Source of the DNA: an uncultured Clostridia bacterium
GTDB lineage: Bacteria > Bacillota > Clostridia > Oscillospirales > Acutalibacteraceae
NCBI GenBank assembly: GCA_938034875.1
Contig: CALHND010000017.1
Coordinates: 1 to 64,000 of the forward strand
Reading direction: 5' to 3'
Length of the DNA stretch: 64,000 nucleotides
In this document: positions 43,482 to 51,375 of the stretch, piece by piece
Layout of the letters: each line of letters opens with the position of its first letter
Position numbering within the stretch: the stretch's first letter is position 1
Made by a program: the position numbers and the translations under genes
Notes under the pieces: generated by a model
What the model was told of the DNA's origin: nothing
The model's database searches: none
The model's input: the letters and a program-made list of their open reading frames with translations, nothing else

Positions 43482-45278
43482 ATGAACGATACACAACAAC
43501 AAGAATTAGGAAAAGCCCTTTGGGCGATTGCCGATAAGCTTCGTGGTGCGATGAATGCAGATGACTTCCGTGACTATATGTTATCTTTTCTTTTCTTGCG
43601 CTACCTTTCTGATCATTACGAAACGGCAGCCAAAAAAGAACTTGGCAGTGATTATAGCGACTGCGAAACAGAAATAGCAAGCACTATTGCCGCTGAAACA
43701 CATAAAGAACTCACCGAAGAATTAAAACAACAGATAATCTCTTACTTCGAGAAATTGCCCGTAAGTAAATTACCTGTCAAAGAAGATGAAACGGATAAAA
43801 AGGTAATTCAGAAAGCTCGCCAACAACTCATTGAAGAATATGATGTTTTACTTGACGGCGGAAAATTAACACCACTTGGAATTTGGTATATTAGAAATTT
43901 GGATCAAGTAAGTGTTTTCGAAAAGCAAATGCGCAGAAAGATTCACTTTGTTATAAAGCCGCACTATTTGTGGAGCAATATCTATGAATTGGCAAGGATG
44001 CAAAGTAATCAGCTTTTAAAAACCCTACAAAGAGGTTTCAAATTTATTGAAAACGAATCCTTTGACAGTGCTTTTCGTGGATTGTTTTCTGAGGTTAACC
44101 TTGATTCTGAAAAACTCGGAAAAAACTATGAAGTACGCAATGAAATGCTCTGCTCTATTATATCGCAAATTGCAGAAAAGCTTACGGAATTTACAAATGA
44201 GATTGATTTGTTGGGAAATGCCTATGAGTTCTTGATAGGTCAGTTTGCAGCTGGATCAGGTAAAAAAGCAGGAGAATTCTATACGCCACAACAAATATCC
44301 ACCATTCTTTCTCGAATTGTAATACTTGATAGTCAGGATCCTCGAAACGGAAAGAAACCATTTATCAATAACCTTTTGGACTTTGCTTGTGGATCAGGTT
44401 CTTTGCTTATTAATGTAAAAAAACAACTGGAACCAAATAGCATCGGACAAATCTACGGACAAGAAAAAAACATTACAACATACAACCTTGCTCGCATGAA
44501 TATGCTATTGCATGGATTCAAGGATTCGGAATTTCAAATTTTTCATGGAGATTCGTTAACCAACGATTGGCCTATTCTAAGTGAGATGAATCCATCGAAG
44601 AAGCTAAAATGTGATGCAATTGTAGCAAATCCACCTTTTAGTTATCGCTGGGAGCCGGATGATACGCTTGCAGAAGATTTTCGTTTTAAGAGTTATGGAC
44701 TTGCGCCTAAATCAGCAGCGGATTTTGCGTTTTTGTTGCATGGCTTTCATTTTCTAAGCGAAAATGGCACTATGGCCATCATATTACCTCATGGTGTATT
44801 ATTTCGTGGCGGTGCAGAAGAAAAAATTAGGACGAAGTTACTTAAAGATGGAAATATTGATGCCGTTATTGGATTGCCGTCAAATCTGTTTTTCTCTACG
44901 GGTATTCCTGTTTGTATTCTTGTTCTTAAAAAATGCAAAAAGTCGGATGATGTATTATTTATAAATGCAAGTGAATATTATAAAAAAGAAAAGCGTCAAA
45001 ACGTCCTTTTGCCTGAGCATATAGATAGAATTGTTGATACCTATCAATTCCGCAAAGAAGATGACAAAAAGTATTCCCGCCGTGTTACTATAGAAGAAAT
45101 AGAACAAAATGGTTTTAACTTAAATATTTCAAGATATGTTAGCAACGCAACCGAAGAAAAAATTGTTGATATTGCAGAAGTTAAACAGAATTTAGACAAA
45201 ATTGAAGAAGATATTACTATCGCTAAGGCAAAACATAATCAATATTTAAGAGAACTTGGTCTTCAGGAGTTATTATAA
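43482..45278 (+). CDS. hsdM: Type I restriction enzyme, methyltransferase subunit
   Basis: 598 residues from the ATG at 43482 (AGGGGTG upstream; a longer frame overlaps the upstream gene without support). N-terminal helical HsdM domain (ALWAIADKLRGAM), then the N6-adenine methylase core: motif I DFACGSGSLL and motif IV NPPF in AIVANPPFSY. Methylates the host sites and forms the M2S core complex. It comes last in the operon, 10 bases after the ATPase gene, unlike the more usual hsdM-hsdS-hsdR order. Confidence 0.96.
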   Translation: MNDTQQQELGKALWAIADKLRGAMNADDFRDYMLSFLFLRYLSDHYETAAKKELGSDYSDCETEIASTIAAETHKELTEELKQQIISYFEKLPVSKLPVKEDETDKKVIQKARQQLIEEYDVLLDGGKLTPLGIWYIRNLDQVSVFEKQMRRKIHFVIKPHYLWSNIYELARMQSNQLLKTLQRGFKFIENESFDSAFRGLFSEVNLDSEKLGKNYEVRNEMLCSIISQIAEKLTEFTNEIDLLGNAYEFLIGQFAAGSGKKAGEFYTPQQISTILSRIVILDSQDPRNGKKPFINNLLDFACGSGSLLINVKKQLEPNSIGQIYGQEKNITTYNLARMNMLLHGFKDSEFQIFHGDSLTNDWPILSEMNPSKKLKCDAIVANPPFSYRWEPDDTLAEDFRFKSYGLAPKSAADFAFLLHGFHFLSENGTMAIILPHGVLFRGGAEEKIRTKLLKDGNIDAVIGLPSNLFFSTGIPVCILVLKKCKKSDDVLFINASEYYKKEKRQNVLLPEHIDRIVDTYQFRKEDDKKYSRRVTIEEIEQNGFNLNISRYVSNATEEKIVDIAEVKQNLDKIEEDITIAKAKHNQYLRELGLQELL

Positions 45279-45290
45279 TATAATAAAATC

Positions 45291-45317
45291 AGTGGCTACA
45301 CGATTAATGTAGCCACT
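45291..45317. terminator. hairpin between hsdM and tnpV
   Basis: A 10-bp perfect stem AGTGGCTACA (45291-45300) with TGTAGCCACT (45308-45317) between two convergent genes; there is no long T-run, so as a terminator it would be moderate. Confidence 0.6.
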
Positions 45318-45331
45318 ATGTATTGATTTCA

Positions 45332-45715
45332 CTAAATATTCACCAATTCTGACAAAACAATTTCACTTGCTCTATTGGAAATGCTATTCATTGAGCTAAT
45401 CCATTTCATTTGATCTATCGCCTTGAGTTCTTCGGTAACACCTTCTGTCTTCGCCATATGTTTAACAAGCCGAGAAAACATTTCTTCGGCTTCATCGTTA
45501 AGGTCGGCAAGATAATCATTCAGTTTGCCGGAAATGAGAAGTTCTGTGTAAAGCACTTTGCGATGTTGCTTGATAAACTGTAAATGCCGTTGCCCCCAAA
45601 TGCCGATTGGACGTCGTTCCGGCTCATCATCCGGCAAGTCACCCCACGGCAAATAATAGTCTCCGACCAAAGTGTAAGGAATTCCTGTTTTCTCATCGAT
45701 AATATGTTTTTCCAT
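45332..45715 (-). CDS. TnpV family transposon protein
   Basis: 127 residues. The start MEKHIIDEKTGIPYTLVGDY, then YLP and GIWGQRHLQFIKQHRKVLYTELLISGKL, is the recognisable TnpV pattern known from Tn4451-like elements. Its function is not established. It marks the end of the element opposite the recombinase and converges with hsdM. Confidence 0.82.
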   Translation of the reverse strand: MEKHIIDEKTGIPYTLVGDYYLPWGDLPDDEPERRPIGIWGQRHLQFIKQHRKVLYTELLISGKLNDYLADLNDEAEEMFSRLVKHMAKTEGVTEELKAIDQMKWISSMNSISNRASEIVLSELVNI

Positions 45716-45717
45716 TT

Positions 45718-45903
45718 TCAGTCCTCCTTGCAGATCACTTTGATTTTCTTTGCCGGAGCATCGATAATTTTAATTAATAGGTCATCAACTGCATCGTGAT
45801 ATTTGCCTTCTGAAATCAGCCTCGTCCTCATTTCATTCAGACAGTTGACCATTGTGCCACGCTCCAGACTGTCAAACCAAACATAGTATTTTTTCTCTCG
45901 CAT
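45718..45903 (-). CDS. Small element-borne protein upstream of tnpV
   Basis: 61 residues from the ATG at 45903 (GGGGGC upstream); a longer frame would begin before that site without support. It lies 2 bases before tnpV, in one unit. Basic at its end (APAKKIKVICKED), predicted helical, and with no catalytic motif. Proteins of this type accompany TnpV in clostridial elements; the function is unknown. Confidence 0.65.
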   Translation of the reverse strand: MREKKYYVWFDSLERGTMVNCLNEMRTRLISEGKYHDAVDDLLIKIIDAPAKKIKVICKED

Positions 45904-46013
45904 GTTGCATGCCCCCTTCGTATTTTGTGTTTTCATTATACGAAGAACCAGATTCAAAGTCGAATGTACGGGATTGAATATGTGTATTCACGCCGGTAAA
46001 ATCAATGTTTTTG

Positions 46014-46029
46014 TTAAATCCGTTATGAA
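46014..46029 (-). repeat. right copy of the 16-bp inverted repeat
   Basis: TTAAATCCGTTATGAA, the exact reverse complement of 29986-30001. The flanks of the two copies do not match beyond these 16 bases. Confidence 0.6.
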
Positions 46030-46039
46030 TACCCGTACC

Positions 46040-46074
46040 AAAAAGACTGTCGATTTTTGTCGACAGTCTTTTTA
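46040..46074. terminator. bidirectional terminator just outside the element
   Basis: A 14-bp perfect stem AAAAAGACTGTCGA (46040-46053) with TCGACAGTCTTTTT (46060-46073) around TTTTTG. Confidence 0.9.
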
Positions 46075-46156
46075 TATTATAGTGGAAATAAATAGCTGTT
46101 TGTGATATTATTTAAGCAAGGATTATTTTTATAACATCTCTTAATGGAGGAGAAAA

Positions 46157-46642
46157 ATGCAGAAGAAAGTTTTAAATCCGTTTTCAATGTTTGTAATCGG
46201 GTTATTGTTAGGTGTAACAAGCAGACTGCTTGACATCTATACACAAAATCTCGGAAATATATTTTCTCAGATGGCAGTATGGATTCTCTTTGGAATATTG
46301 ATTTCAATATATAGCGAAACCAAAAAAAAGGCTATGATTAATATATTACCTTTTTGCATAGGTATGTTGATTACATATTACATTGTGGCAGTAGTATCAA
46401 GAGGAGTTTACAGTGTCCAATTCATTATTGCATGGACTATTTTTGCATTGATATGCCCCGTGCTTGCTTATTTTGCTTGGATGACAAAGGAAAAAGGAGT
46501 TTTTCCTAAAATAATTTCATGTGGAATTGTTGTTTTTTCTGTTCTCACAAGTGTTGTCATTTTTGACAGACTAAGAATATATGACTTTATTATAGATGGA
46601 ATCCTAATTTATATTTTATTTTTTAAAAAAGTTAAACGGTAA
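46157..46642 (+). CDS. Small integral membrane protein, unknown function
   Basis: 161 residues with about five membrane helices (for example MFVIGLLLGVTSRLLDI, ILPFCIGMLITYYIVAVV and IISCGIVVFSVLTSVVIF). The ATG follows ATGGAGGAG. No catalytic motif is visible. It is single-gene, between two terminators. It may be the first chromosomal gene after the element or a late passenger; that is not decided. Confidence 0.75.
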   Translation: MQKKVLNPFSMFVIGLLLGVTSRLLDIYTQNLGNIFSQMAVWILFGILISIYSETKKKAMINILPFCIGMLITYYIVAVVSRGVYSVQFIIAWTIFALICPVLAYFAWMTKEKGVFPKIISCGIVVFSVLTSVVIFDRLRIYDFIIDGILIYILFFKKVKR

Positions 46643-46900
46643 TCTAAAATTAATGTACCTACCCGTAAGATTATGAGCATTACATCACTAAATTCATGTG
46701 GAATCTTTTTCATTACCTTTTTACATATTAATCAATATCTGTTGATGAAAAGAAAAGTCCTTGTAAGCAGGGACTTTTCTTTTTTTACACCAAAATCACC
46801 ATTGTTTTTATGTTAAAATTAGCTTTATTGTAATAAAAAACAAAACCTCTGCGCGAGGGTTTCATTTGTTTAAGGCAAGTCTTGCACGGGTGCAAGGGTT
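46643..46900. other. intergenic stretch with two hairpins
   Basis: Apart from the terminator at 46751 this 258-base stretch holds no gene. Near 46842-46864 is AACCTC-TGCGC-GAGGGTT, terminator-like, and CTTGCAC-GG-GTGCAAG (46881-46896) lies just before the padR promoter. Their role is not evident. Confidence 0.5.
46751..46786 (+). terminator. terminator after the membrane protein gene
   Basis: AGAAAAGTCCTTG (46751-46763) with CAGGGACTTTTCT (46768-46780, one G-T pair), then a T-run. Confidence 0.85.
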
Positions 46901-46952
46901 TACTTCGTATATTGACAAAAACAATACTTCGTGATATGATATATTACACGAA
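46901..46952 (+). promoter_or_regulatory. padR promoter with repeated operator half-sites
   Basis: TTGACA (46912-46917), 17 bases, TATGAT (46935-46940). The sequence TACTTCGT occurs at 46901 and 46925, and TTCGTG (46928-46933) is the inverse of CACGAA (46947-46952) across the -10. This suggests a PadR dimer site that represses its own operon. Confidence 0.65.
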
Positions 46953-46964
46953 AGGAGGTATTAT

Positions 46965-47285
46965 ATGGATATTCAGTTAAAACGTGGTCTCTTGGATGTC
47001 TGTGTGTTGGCAGCAATTAAGAGCGAAGATTCATACGGCTATAAGATTATTAAAGATATGAAGCCGTATATTGAACTTTCCGAATCGACCTTATATACCA
47101 TTTTGAAACGCTTGGAAACAGCCAATATGCTTACCGTTCGCACCGCTGAGCACGGCGGCAGACTTCGAAAGTATTACCATATTACTGATGAGGGCCTTAA
47201 GCGTATTGAGGATTTCAAAGACGAGTGGAAGGAAATTTTATCTATATATAAATTCGTAACCAAGGAGGATGAGGGCAATGAATAA
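46965..47285 (+). CDS. PadR-family transcriptional regulator
   Basis: 106 residues. The winged HTH of the PadR family is plain: MDIQLKRGLLDVCVLAAIKS, then YGYKIIKDM, STLYTILKRLE, and GGRLRKYYHIT. It lacks a long C-terminal domain (PadR-s2 type). AAAGGAGG precedes the ATG. First gene of an operon with DUF1700 and DUF4097, a frequent trio in Firmicutes in which PadR represses the membrane genes. Confidence 0.94.
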   Translation: MDIQLKRGLLDVCVLAAIKSEDSYGYKIIKDMKPYIELSESTLYTILKRLETANMLTVRTAEHGGRLRKYYHITDEGLKRIEDFKDEWKEILSIYKFVTKEDEGNE

Positions 47286-47877
47286 ACAAGATTTTCTTGC
47301 GCAGTTGCGTAAAGGATTGTATGGATTGCCGCAGGATGATATTGAAGAACGTTTAACATTTTACAGCGAAATGATCGAAGATCGAATGGAAGAAGGTCTT
47401 TCGGAGGAAGAAGCGGTTTCGGGAATAGGATCTGTTGATGAAATCGTTGCGCAGGTAGTAGCTGATATTCCTCTTGCAAAAATCGCAAAGGAAAGAATAA
47501 AATCCAATAGACGGCTAAAAGCGTGGGAAATTGTGCTTTTGGTACTTGGGTCTCCTGTATGGCTTTCGTTATGTCTTGCCGCATTTGCTGTAATTATCAC
47601 AATTTATATTTCATTGTGGTCTGTGATTATTATATTGTGGTCTATCTTTGCTTCGCTAATTGGCTGTACAATTAGCGGTCTTTTAGGGGGGATTGTATTT
47701 GCTTGTAAAGGCAATGTTCTTACCGGGATTGCTATGATTGGTGTGGGATTTGTCTGTGCGGGGCTTTCTATTTTTATGTTCTACGGATGCAATGCAGCTA
47801 CAATGGGCATCGTGATACTCACAAAGAAATTTGCAGTATGGATTAAGAACTGCTTTATTAAAAAGGAGGTAGCATAA
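47278..47877 (+). CDS. DUF1700 membrane protein
   Basis: 199 residues from the ATG at 47278, 9 bases after AAGGAGG; an ATG at 47269 would touch that site. The start MNKQDFLAQLRKGLYGLPQD, then DIEERLTFYSEMIEDRMEEG, is the DUF1700 N-terminus, followed by about four membrane helices. It overlaps padR by 8 bases and shares the last base with the next gene. Its partner carries DUF4097; a role in sensing or building the envelope is only an inference. Confidence 0.9.
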   Translation: MNKQDFLAQLRKGLYGLPQDDIEERLTFYSEMIEDRMEEGLSEEEAVSGIGSVDEIVAQVVADIPLAKIAKERIKSNRRLKAWEIVLLVLGSPVWLSLCLAAFAVIITIYISLWSVIIILWSIFASLIGCTISGLLGGIVFACKGNVLTGIAMIGVGFVCAGLSIFMFYGCNAATMGIVILTKKFAVWIKNCFIKKEVA

Positions 47878-48839
47878 TGAGAAAGATAACAAAATTATGG
47901 CTTGTTATAGCAGCTTTCCTTGTGGCAGTCGGACTAATAATGTTTGCAGCCGTAATGGCGGAGTATAAGTGGGATTTTAAAGAGCTGAGTACAGGAAATT
48001 TTGAAACTAACACCTATGAAATAAGCGAAGAATTCAGTAACCTGTCTATAAATACGGACACAGCAGATATCATGTTTGCATTATCCGATGATGAAAAATG
48101 CAGAGTAGAATGTTACGAGGAGGAAAAAGCAAAACATTCCGTTACCGTTCAGGATAATACACTTGTTGTCGATATGATTAATAAAAGATTTTGGTATGAC
48201 TATATCGGAATCAACTTTGTTTCGCCAAAGATAACAGTTTATCTTCCAAAATCCGAATACTTTTCACTTTTCATTAAAGAAAGTACCGGAAACATTGAAT
48301 TGCCAAAGGATTTTAATTTTGTAAGTGTTGATATCTCATTGAGTACAGGGCATGTTGACTTTTTCGCCTCGGCTTCAGAGTTGATCAAAATCAAAACAAG
48401 TACCGGAAATATCTGTGTTGAGAATGCATACGCAGGAGCGCTTGATCTTTCTACTTCAACGGGCGGGATTAAGGTTTCTAACGTAATGTGCGAGAATTAT
48501 GCCAATATTGATGTTTCCACCGGAAAAACCAATTTGACCGATATTAATTGTAAAAATCTTAAATCGAACGGAAGCACGGGAGATATATACTTAAAAAATG
48601 TTATTGCCCAAGAAAAATTTTCGATTACGAGAAACACAGGTGATGTCAGATTTGACGGCTCCGATGCCAATGAAATTTTTGTCGAAACCGATACCGGTGA
48701 TGTTAAAGGCAGTTTGCTTACAGATAAGGTTTTTATTACACATACTGGCGCCGGCAGAGTTGATGTTCCAAAGACTGTAACCGGCGGTAAATGCCAGATT
48801 AAGACCGACACAGGATATATTAAGATTAATATTGATTAA
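47877..48839 (+). CDS. DUF4097 membrane-anchored beta-helix protein
   Basis: 320 residues: one N-terminal membrane helix (about residues 7-27), then repeated strands with the STG or DTG turn (STGNIEL, STGHVDF, STGNICV, STGGIKV, STGKTNL, STGDIYL, NTGDVRF, DTGDVKG). This is the periodic pattern of the DUF4097 right-handed beta-helix. It is probably outside the membrane. Overlap with DUF1700 by one base implies coupling. Confidence 0.9.
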   Translation: MRKITKLWLVIAAFLVAVGLIMFAAVMAEYKWDFKELSTGNFETNTYEISEEFSNLSINTDTADIMFALSDDEKCRVECYEEEKAKHSVTVQDNTLVVDMINKRFWYDYIGINFVSPKITVYLPKSEYFSLFIKESTGNIELPKDFNFVSVDISLSTGHVDFFASASELIKIKTSTGNICVENAYAGALDLSTSTGGIKVSNVMCENYANIDVSTGKTNLTDINCKNLKSNGSTGDIYLKNVIAQEKFSITRNTGDVRFDGSDANEIFVETDTGDVKGSLLTDKVFITHTGAGRVDVPKTVTGGKCQIKTDTGYIKINID

Positions 48840-49052
48840 TGTAAACATATATCAATTTTAAACCCGTAAAAAACTTTACAAACAAAGGTCTTTCTTGTAT
48901 TAATCTTTTGTTATCTTTAAATAAAGATACATGTTTTAAAAGCACTGAAAAATCACTCAAACCATAAAAAAGTCACACGAAATGTCACACGAATTAACAT
49001 ACATTATTGCGTTTCATTTTTTAAATAACCGAGGATAATCAGTGAAATAAAT
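48840..49052. other. AT-rich gap with a direct repeat
   Basis: No gene found. GTCACACGAA occurs twice (48972-48981 and 48984-48993, period 12). Nothing else stands out; the stretch may be a remnant of an older insertion. Confidence 0.4.
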
Positions 49053-49100
49053 AAACCACCTTTAAAATGCATTAAAGCAATTTTAGAGGTGGTTTTACTA
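49053..49100. terminator. bidirectional terminator
   Basis: AAACCACCTTTAAAATGC (49053-49070) pairs with GCAATTTTAGAGGTGGTTT (49077-49095) with a bulge and a G-T pair, flanked by T-rich sequence on both strands. It ends the ATP-grasp gene on the minus strand. Confidence 0.8.
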
Positions 49101-49110
49101 TTTTAATTTG

Positions 49111-50091
49111 TTATTTTATCTCGGTAAGTATATCATCGATCATGTATTTGGTGCCTTTTTTCAATAATACTTGAACTAGGTCGAAACCGGGACCACGATT
49201 ACCTTCGATGATTAAAGGGCCGTTTTTGGTAATGGCAACGTCCCAACCTACGATGTGAATATTATCATTAACAAGAGCAGCTTCCAATACTAATTCGCAA
49301 ATTTCTTTCCAGTATGGGATTTCATATCCATCAACTTTCATTCCTGAAATGCTATACGGTGTCTCGTTAAGACGTTTGTCTATTGCATTGCCAACAAGTG
49401 TGCCGCTTTCAAGGTCTACTAAAACACCTTGTCCACCTTGATGAAAGTTGTCAGCTATTGTTTTCCCACTGCCTATGCGAGCAGCTGCAAATATTAAACG
49501 TGATTTTCCGTTTGCTGCTGCTGTCATAACGCGTAATGTATTTATGCTGTTAGGGCTAAGTGCACCCCAATGGTCTTCCTGTACGATGAGCTCCTCAATT
49601 AGAGCCTCATTTTCCTGTATTTGCTTATAAAATGCGCGCTTGTCCTTGATTTCACTTGTTTTCATCTTTGTGATTTCGGTGCCACCAAGGCCGATTTGCG
49701 GTTTCATAACAAATTCGCTGTGATGAGATAGGAATGTTTCAAAATTATCAAAACTGTCCTGAGGTGAAAAGTAGTCACGCTTAGTGTACTTTGAGTAATT
49801 CTTATGGAAATTAATTTTATTTGACATAAAAGGGGAGTATTCAATGCCTGCAAGTGTTTTATACGCCTTATCCATGTAACCTATGGTAACATAAGTCTTA
49901 CGTTCTTTTCCGTTTTTTTCGTAAAACCTGTAGTTTAGGTAGTCCTGAAGACCGGAACCGTAAAATAGTGTGCACACGGCGGTATCAGAAAACATGAACC
50001 AAGCAGGTTTTTTATTTTGTTTTGATATTTCCTTTAAATCATTATAAAATCGTTTATAGTTACCAACGCGAGCAAAGCTTAAAACACCCAT
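49111..50091 (-). CDS. Sugar-transfer-associated ATP-grasp family protein
   Basis: 326 residues, ATP-grasp fold of the PF14397 type: the glycine-rich loop FVMKPQIGLGGTE near residue 135, ALSPNSINTLRVMTA, NFHQGGQGVLVDLE, and the metal-binding GPLIIEGNRGPGFDL near the C-terminus (Glu and Asn kept). ATP-grasp enzymes join an acid to an amine or thiol; here the substrate is unknown. Last of a three-gene minus-strand operon with an S26-like peptidase and an HprK-like kinase. A degenerate paralogue is at 5899-6864. Confidence 0.88.
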   Translation of the reverse strand: MGVLSFARVGNYKRFYNDLKEISKQNKKPAWFMFSDTAVCTLFYGSGLQDYLNYRFYEKNGKERKTYVTIGYMDKAYKTLAGIEYSPFMSNKINFHKNYSKYTKRDYFSPQDSFDNFETFLSHHSEFVMKPQIGLGGTEITKMKTSEIKDKRAFYKQIQENEALIEELIVQEDHWGALSPNSINTLRVMTAAANGKSRLIFAAARIGSGKTIADNFHQGGQGVLVDLESGTLVGNAIDKRLNETPYSISGMKVDGYEIPYWKEICELVLEAALVNDNIHIVGWDVAITKNGPLIIEGNRGPGFDLVQVLLKKGTKYMIDDILTEIK

Positions 50092-50105
50092 TAAAAAGCC
50101 ACCTA

Positions 50106-50570
50106 TTATTTTTTTTCAAGTCCGAAAATAGGACAAAACATTTTGTTTTTTATACCTAAAAAAATGTGGCGTATTGGACGCGTGTAAACACGTTTTTTTG
50201 CGTCACGGTAAAACTTTTTGCTGCCGGAGTTAACACATTTTCCGTTTTGATTATACTTTGTTACAACGCCGATAACGCATTCGTGGGGGATGTTTTTTTC
50301 TTTGCGCGCCTCGTTGTCACCGCAGAGTATGTAACTATTATTTTCGACACCGACAATGCGATGTAAAACAAACTGACCGCTTTTTCTGCGATACAATATA
50401 ATATCGTATTTTTTCAGTTTACTGTCGGGCTTTTTTATAGTAACGGCATCGCGCCCACCTACAATAGTCGGCAGCATGCTGATTCCGTTAGGCATAAATG
50501 AAAATGTCTCACCTTTATCCAAGGTTTCATTTATTGTTGGCAGTAAATCAATTAGATTAACGCGTTTCAT
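50106..50570 (-). CDS. S24/S26-type signal peptidase-like protein
   Basis: 154 residues. The catalytic serine lies in GISMLPTI (Ser31), followed by the KYDIILYRR strand and VLHRIVGV (His70-Arg-Ile), as in LexA/SipW/archaeal-type S26 peptidases, which use Ser with His rather than Ser-Lys. ILCGDNEARKE follows. I see no certain N- or C-terminal membrane helix, which is unusual for a secretory signal peptidase. It starts 1 base after the kinase stop (TAATATG), so the two are coupled. It may process a peptide made or modified by its neighbours. Confidence 0.82.
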   Translation of the reverse strand: MKRVNLIDLLPTINETLDKGETFSFMPNGISMLPTIVGGRDAVTIKKPDSKLKKYDIILYRRKSGQFVLHRIVGVENNSYILCGDNEARKEKNIPHECVIGVVTKYNQNGKCVNSGSKKFYRDAKKRVYTRPIRHIFLGIKNKMFCPIFGLEKK

Positions 50571-50571
50571 A

Positions 50572-51291
50572 TTATATGATTGCCTTTCCACTCATGACAT
50601 CGTGCGAAAGCTTTGCGGCGTCAGTTGAAATGTTGCATCCGAGTTTATATATAGGAACAAGAGAGATGACTTTATCAATCATGTCATACACTTTATTTTG
50701 CAGTTCTTCATCTTCGTTTCTAAATATCGTTTGATTTAAAATCAACGGAACAGCTTTAAACGGGCTGATTTTCTCAATTACGTTTGTTTCACTGCGTTCA
50801 ATAAAGCAAATCCCCTTTAGCGGGACAATAACATTCAGGTTTTCGTCACTTTTTCCCGAAAATGGTGTGCCACAAGCATAGATTTTACCGTCTATAATTC
50901 GCAAAGCAGGCTTGTCATCGTTGAAAATAACAGCCTTATCACTACCGAAAAGTTCTTGCCACAGTTGAGTGTGGGTTGACTTACCGGTGCCACTGCGTGC
51001 TGAAAATAGATAGGCAAAACCATCCATCATTATTGCAGATGAATGAAGCATCATGCCGTCAAAGTCCAGTAGTGCTTTATAAAACTGAGAGCCGGCAAGC
51101 ATATATTCGCATGCGCCCAGCGTAAGATGAGGATTTCCATCTTGAATTGCCATTGAACGTTCTTTCGGAACACTAATGATGATATCGGATTCTCCGTCAA
51201 AATCATGAGAATATTTAGGCATATTTGTTTTCATACGGTCGTAGTAATATTCAGCAAGAATATTTAGGCCAGCTATATTAAACTTATCCAT
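50572..51291 (-). CDS. HprK-related kinase-like protein
   Basis: 239 residues from the ATG at 51291 (GGAAGGTGA upstream). An HPr kinase/PEPCK-type fold is suggested by LHSSAIMMDGFAYLFSARSG, continued by TGKSTHTQLW (P-loop at 100-106), and by FNDDKPALR and GTPFSGK. It is shorter than HprK and lacks its N-terminal domain. Related proteins occur in lasso-peptide and other peptide-modification clusters (as kinases of the precursor) and in exopolysaccharide clusters. The first gene of the three-gene cassette, with its own promoter. Confidence 0.8.
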   Translation of the reverse strand: MDKFNIAGLNILAEYYYDRMKTNMPKYSHDFDGESDIIISVPKERSMAIQDGNPHLTLGACEYMLAGSQFYKALLDFDGMMLHSSAIMMDGFAYLFSARSGTGKSTHTQLWQELFGSDKAVIFNDDKPALRIIDGKIYACGTPFSGKSDENLNVIVPLKGICFIERSETNVIEKISPFKAVPLILNQTIFRNEDEELQNKVYDMIDKVISLVPIYKLGCNISTDAAKLSHDVMSGKAII

Positions 51292-51320
51292 TAAAATCAC
51301 CTTCCGAAAAATTCCAGCTT

Positions 51321-51349
51321 ATTATAACATATTAATAATTTTTTGTCAC
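51321..51349 (-). promoter_or_regulatory. promoter of the kinase-peptidase-ATP-grasp operon
   Basis: On the minus strand GTGACA (51349-51344), 17 bases, TATAAT (51326-51321) with TGT before it (extended -10). It lies 30 bases before the kinase start, in a divergent region shared with the deacetylase gene. Confidence 0.7.
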
Positions 51350-51375
51350 TATATTTTTATTGGGGTGAGATACAA

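Larger units (their letters stand above)
30030..46040. mobile_element. Tn4451-like mobilizable transposon carrying a type I restriction-modification operon
   Basis: Between the tRNA-Pro terminator and the terminator at 46040 lie, in order, a large serine recombinase, a small element protein, ParB-like, MOBP relaxase, MobC, a ParM-like actin with partner, a sigma-like protein, the plus-strand hsd cargo, and TnpV plus a small protein. Recombinase at one end and TnpV at the other is the Tn4451-family layout. There is no conjugation (type IV secretion) machinery, so the element could be mobilized but not self-transmitted. The hsd cargo looks more AT-rich than the mob backbone, suggesting a separate source. 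The exact ends are uncertain, because recombinases of this kind leave only a short core. Confidence 0.75.

Noticed and set aside
30030..46040. CRISPR array within the defence-bearing element
   Set aside because: No regular direct repeats with spacers of 25-40 bases were seen, nor any cas gene.
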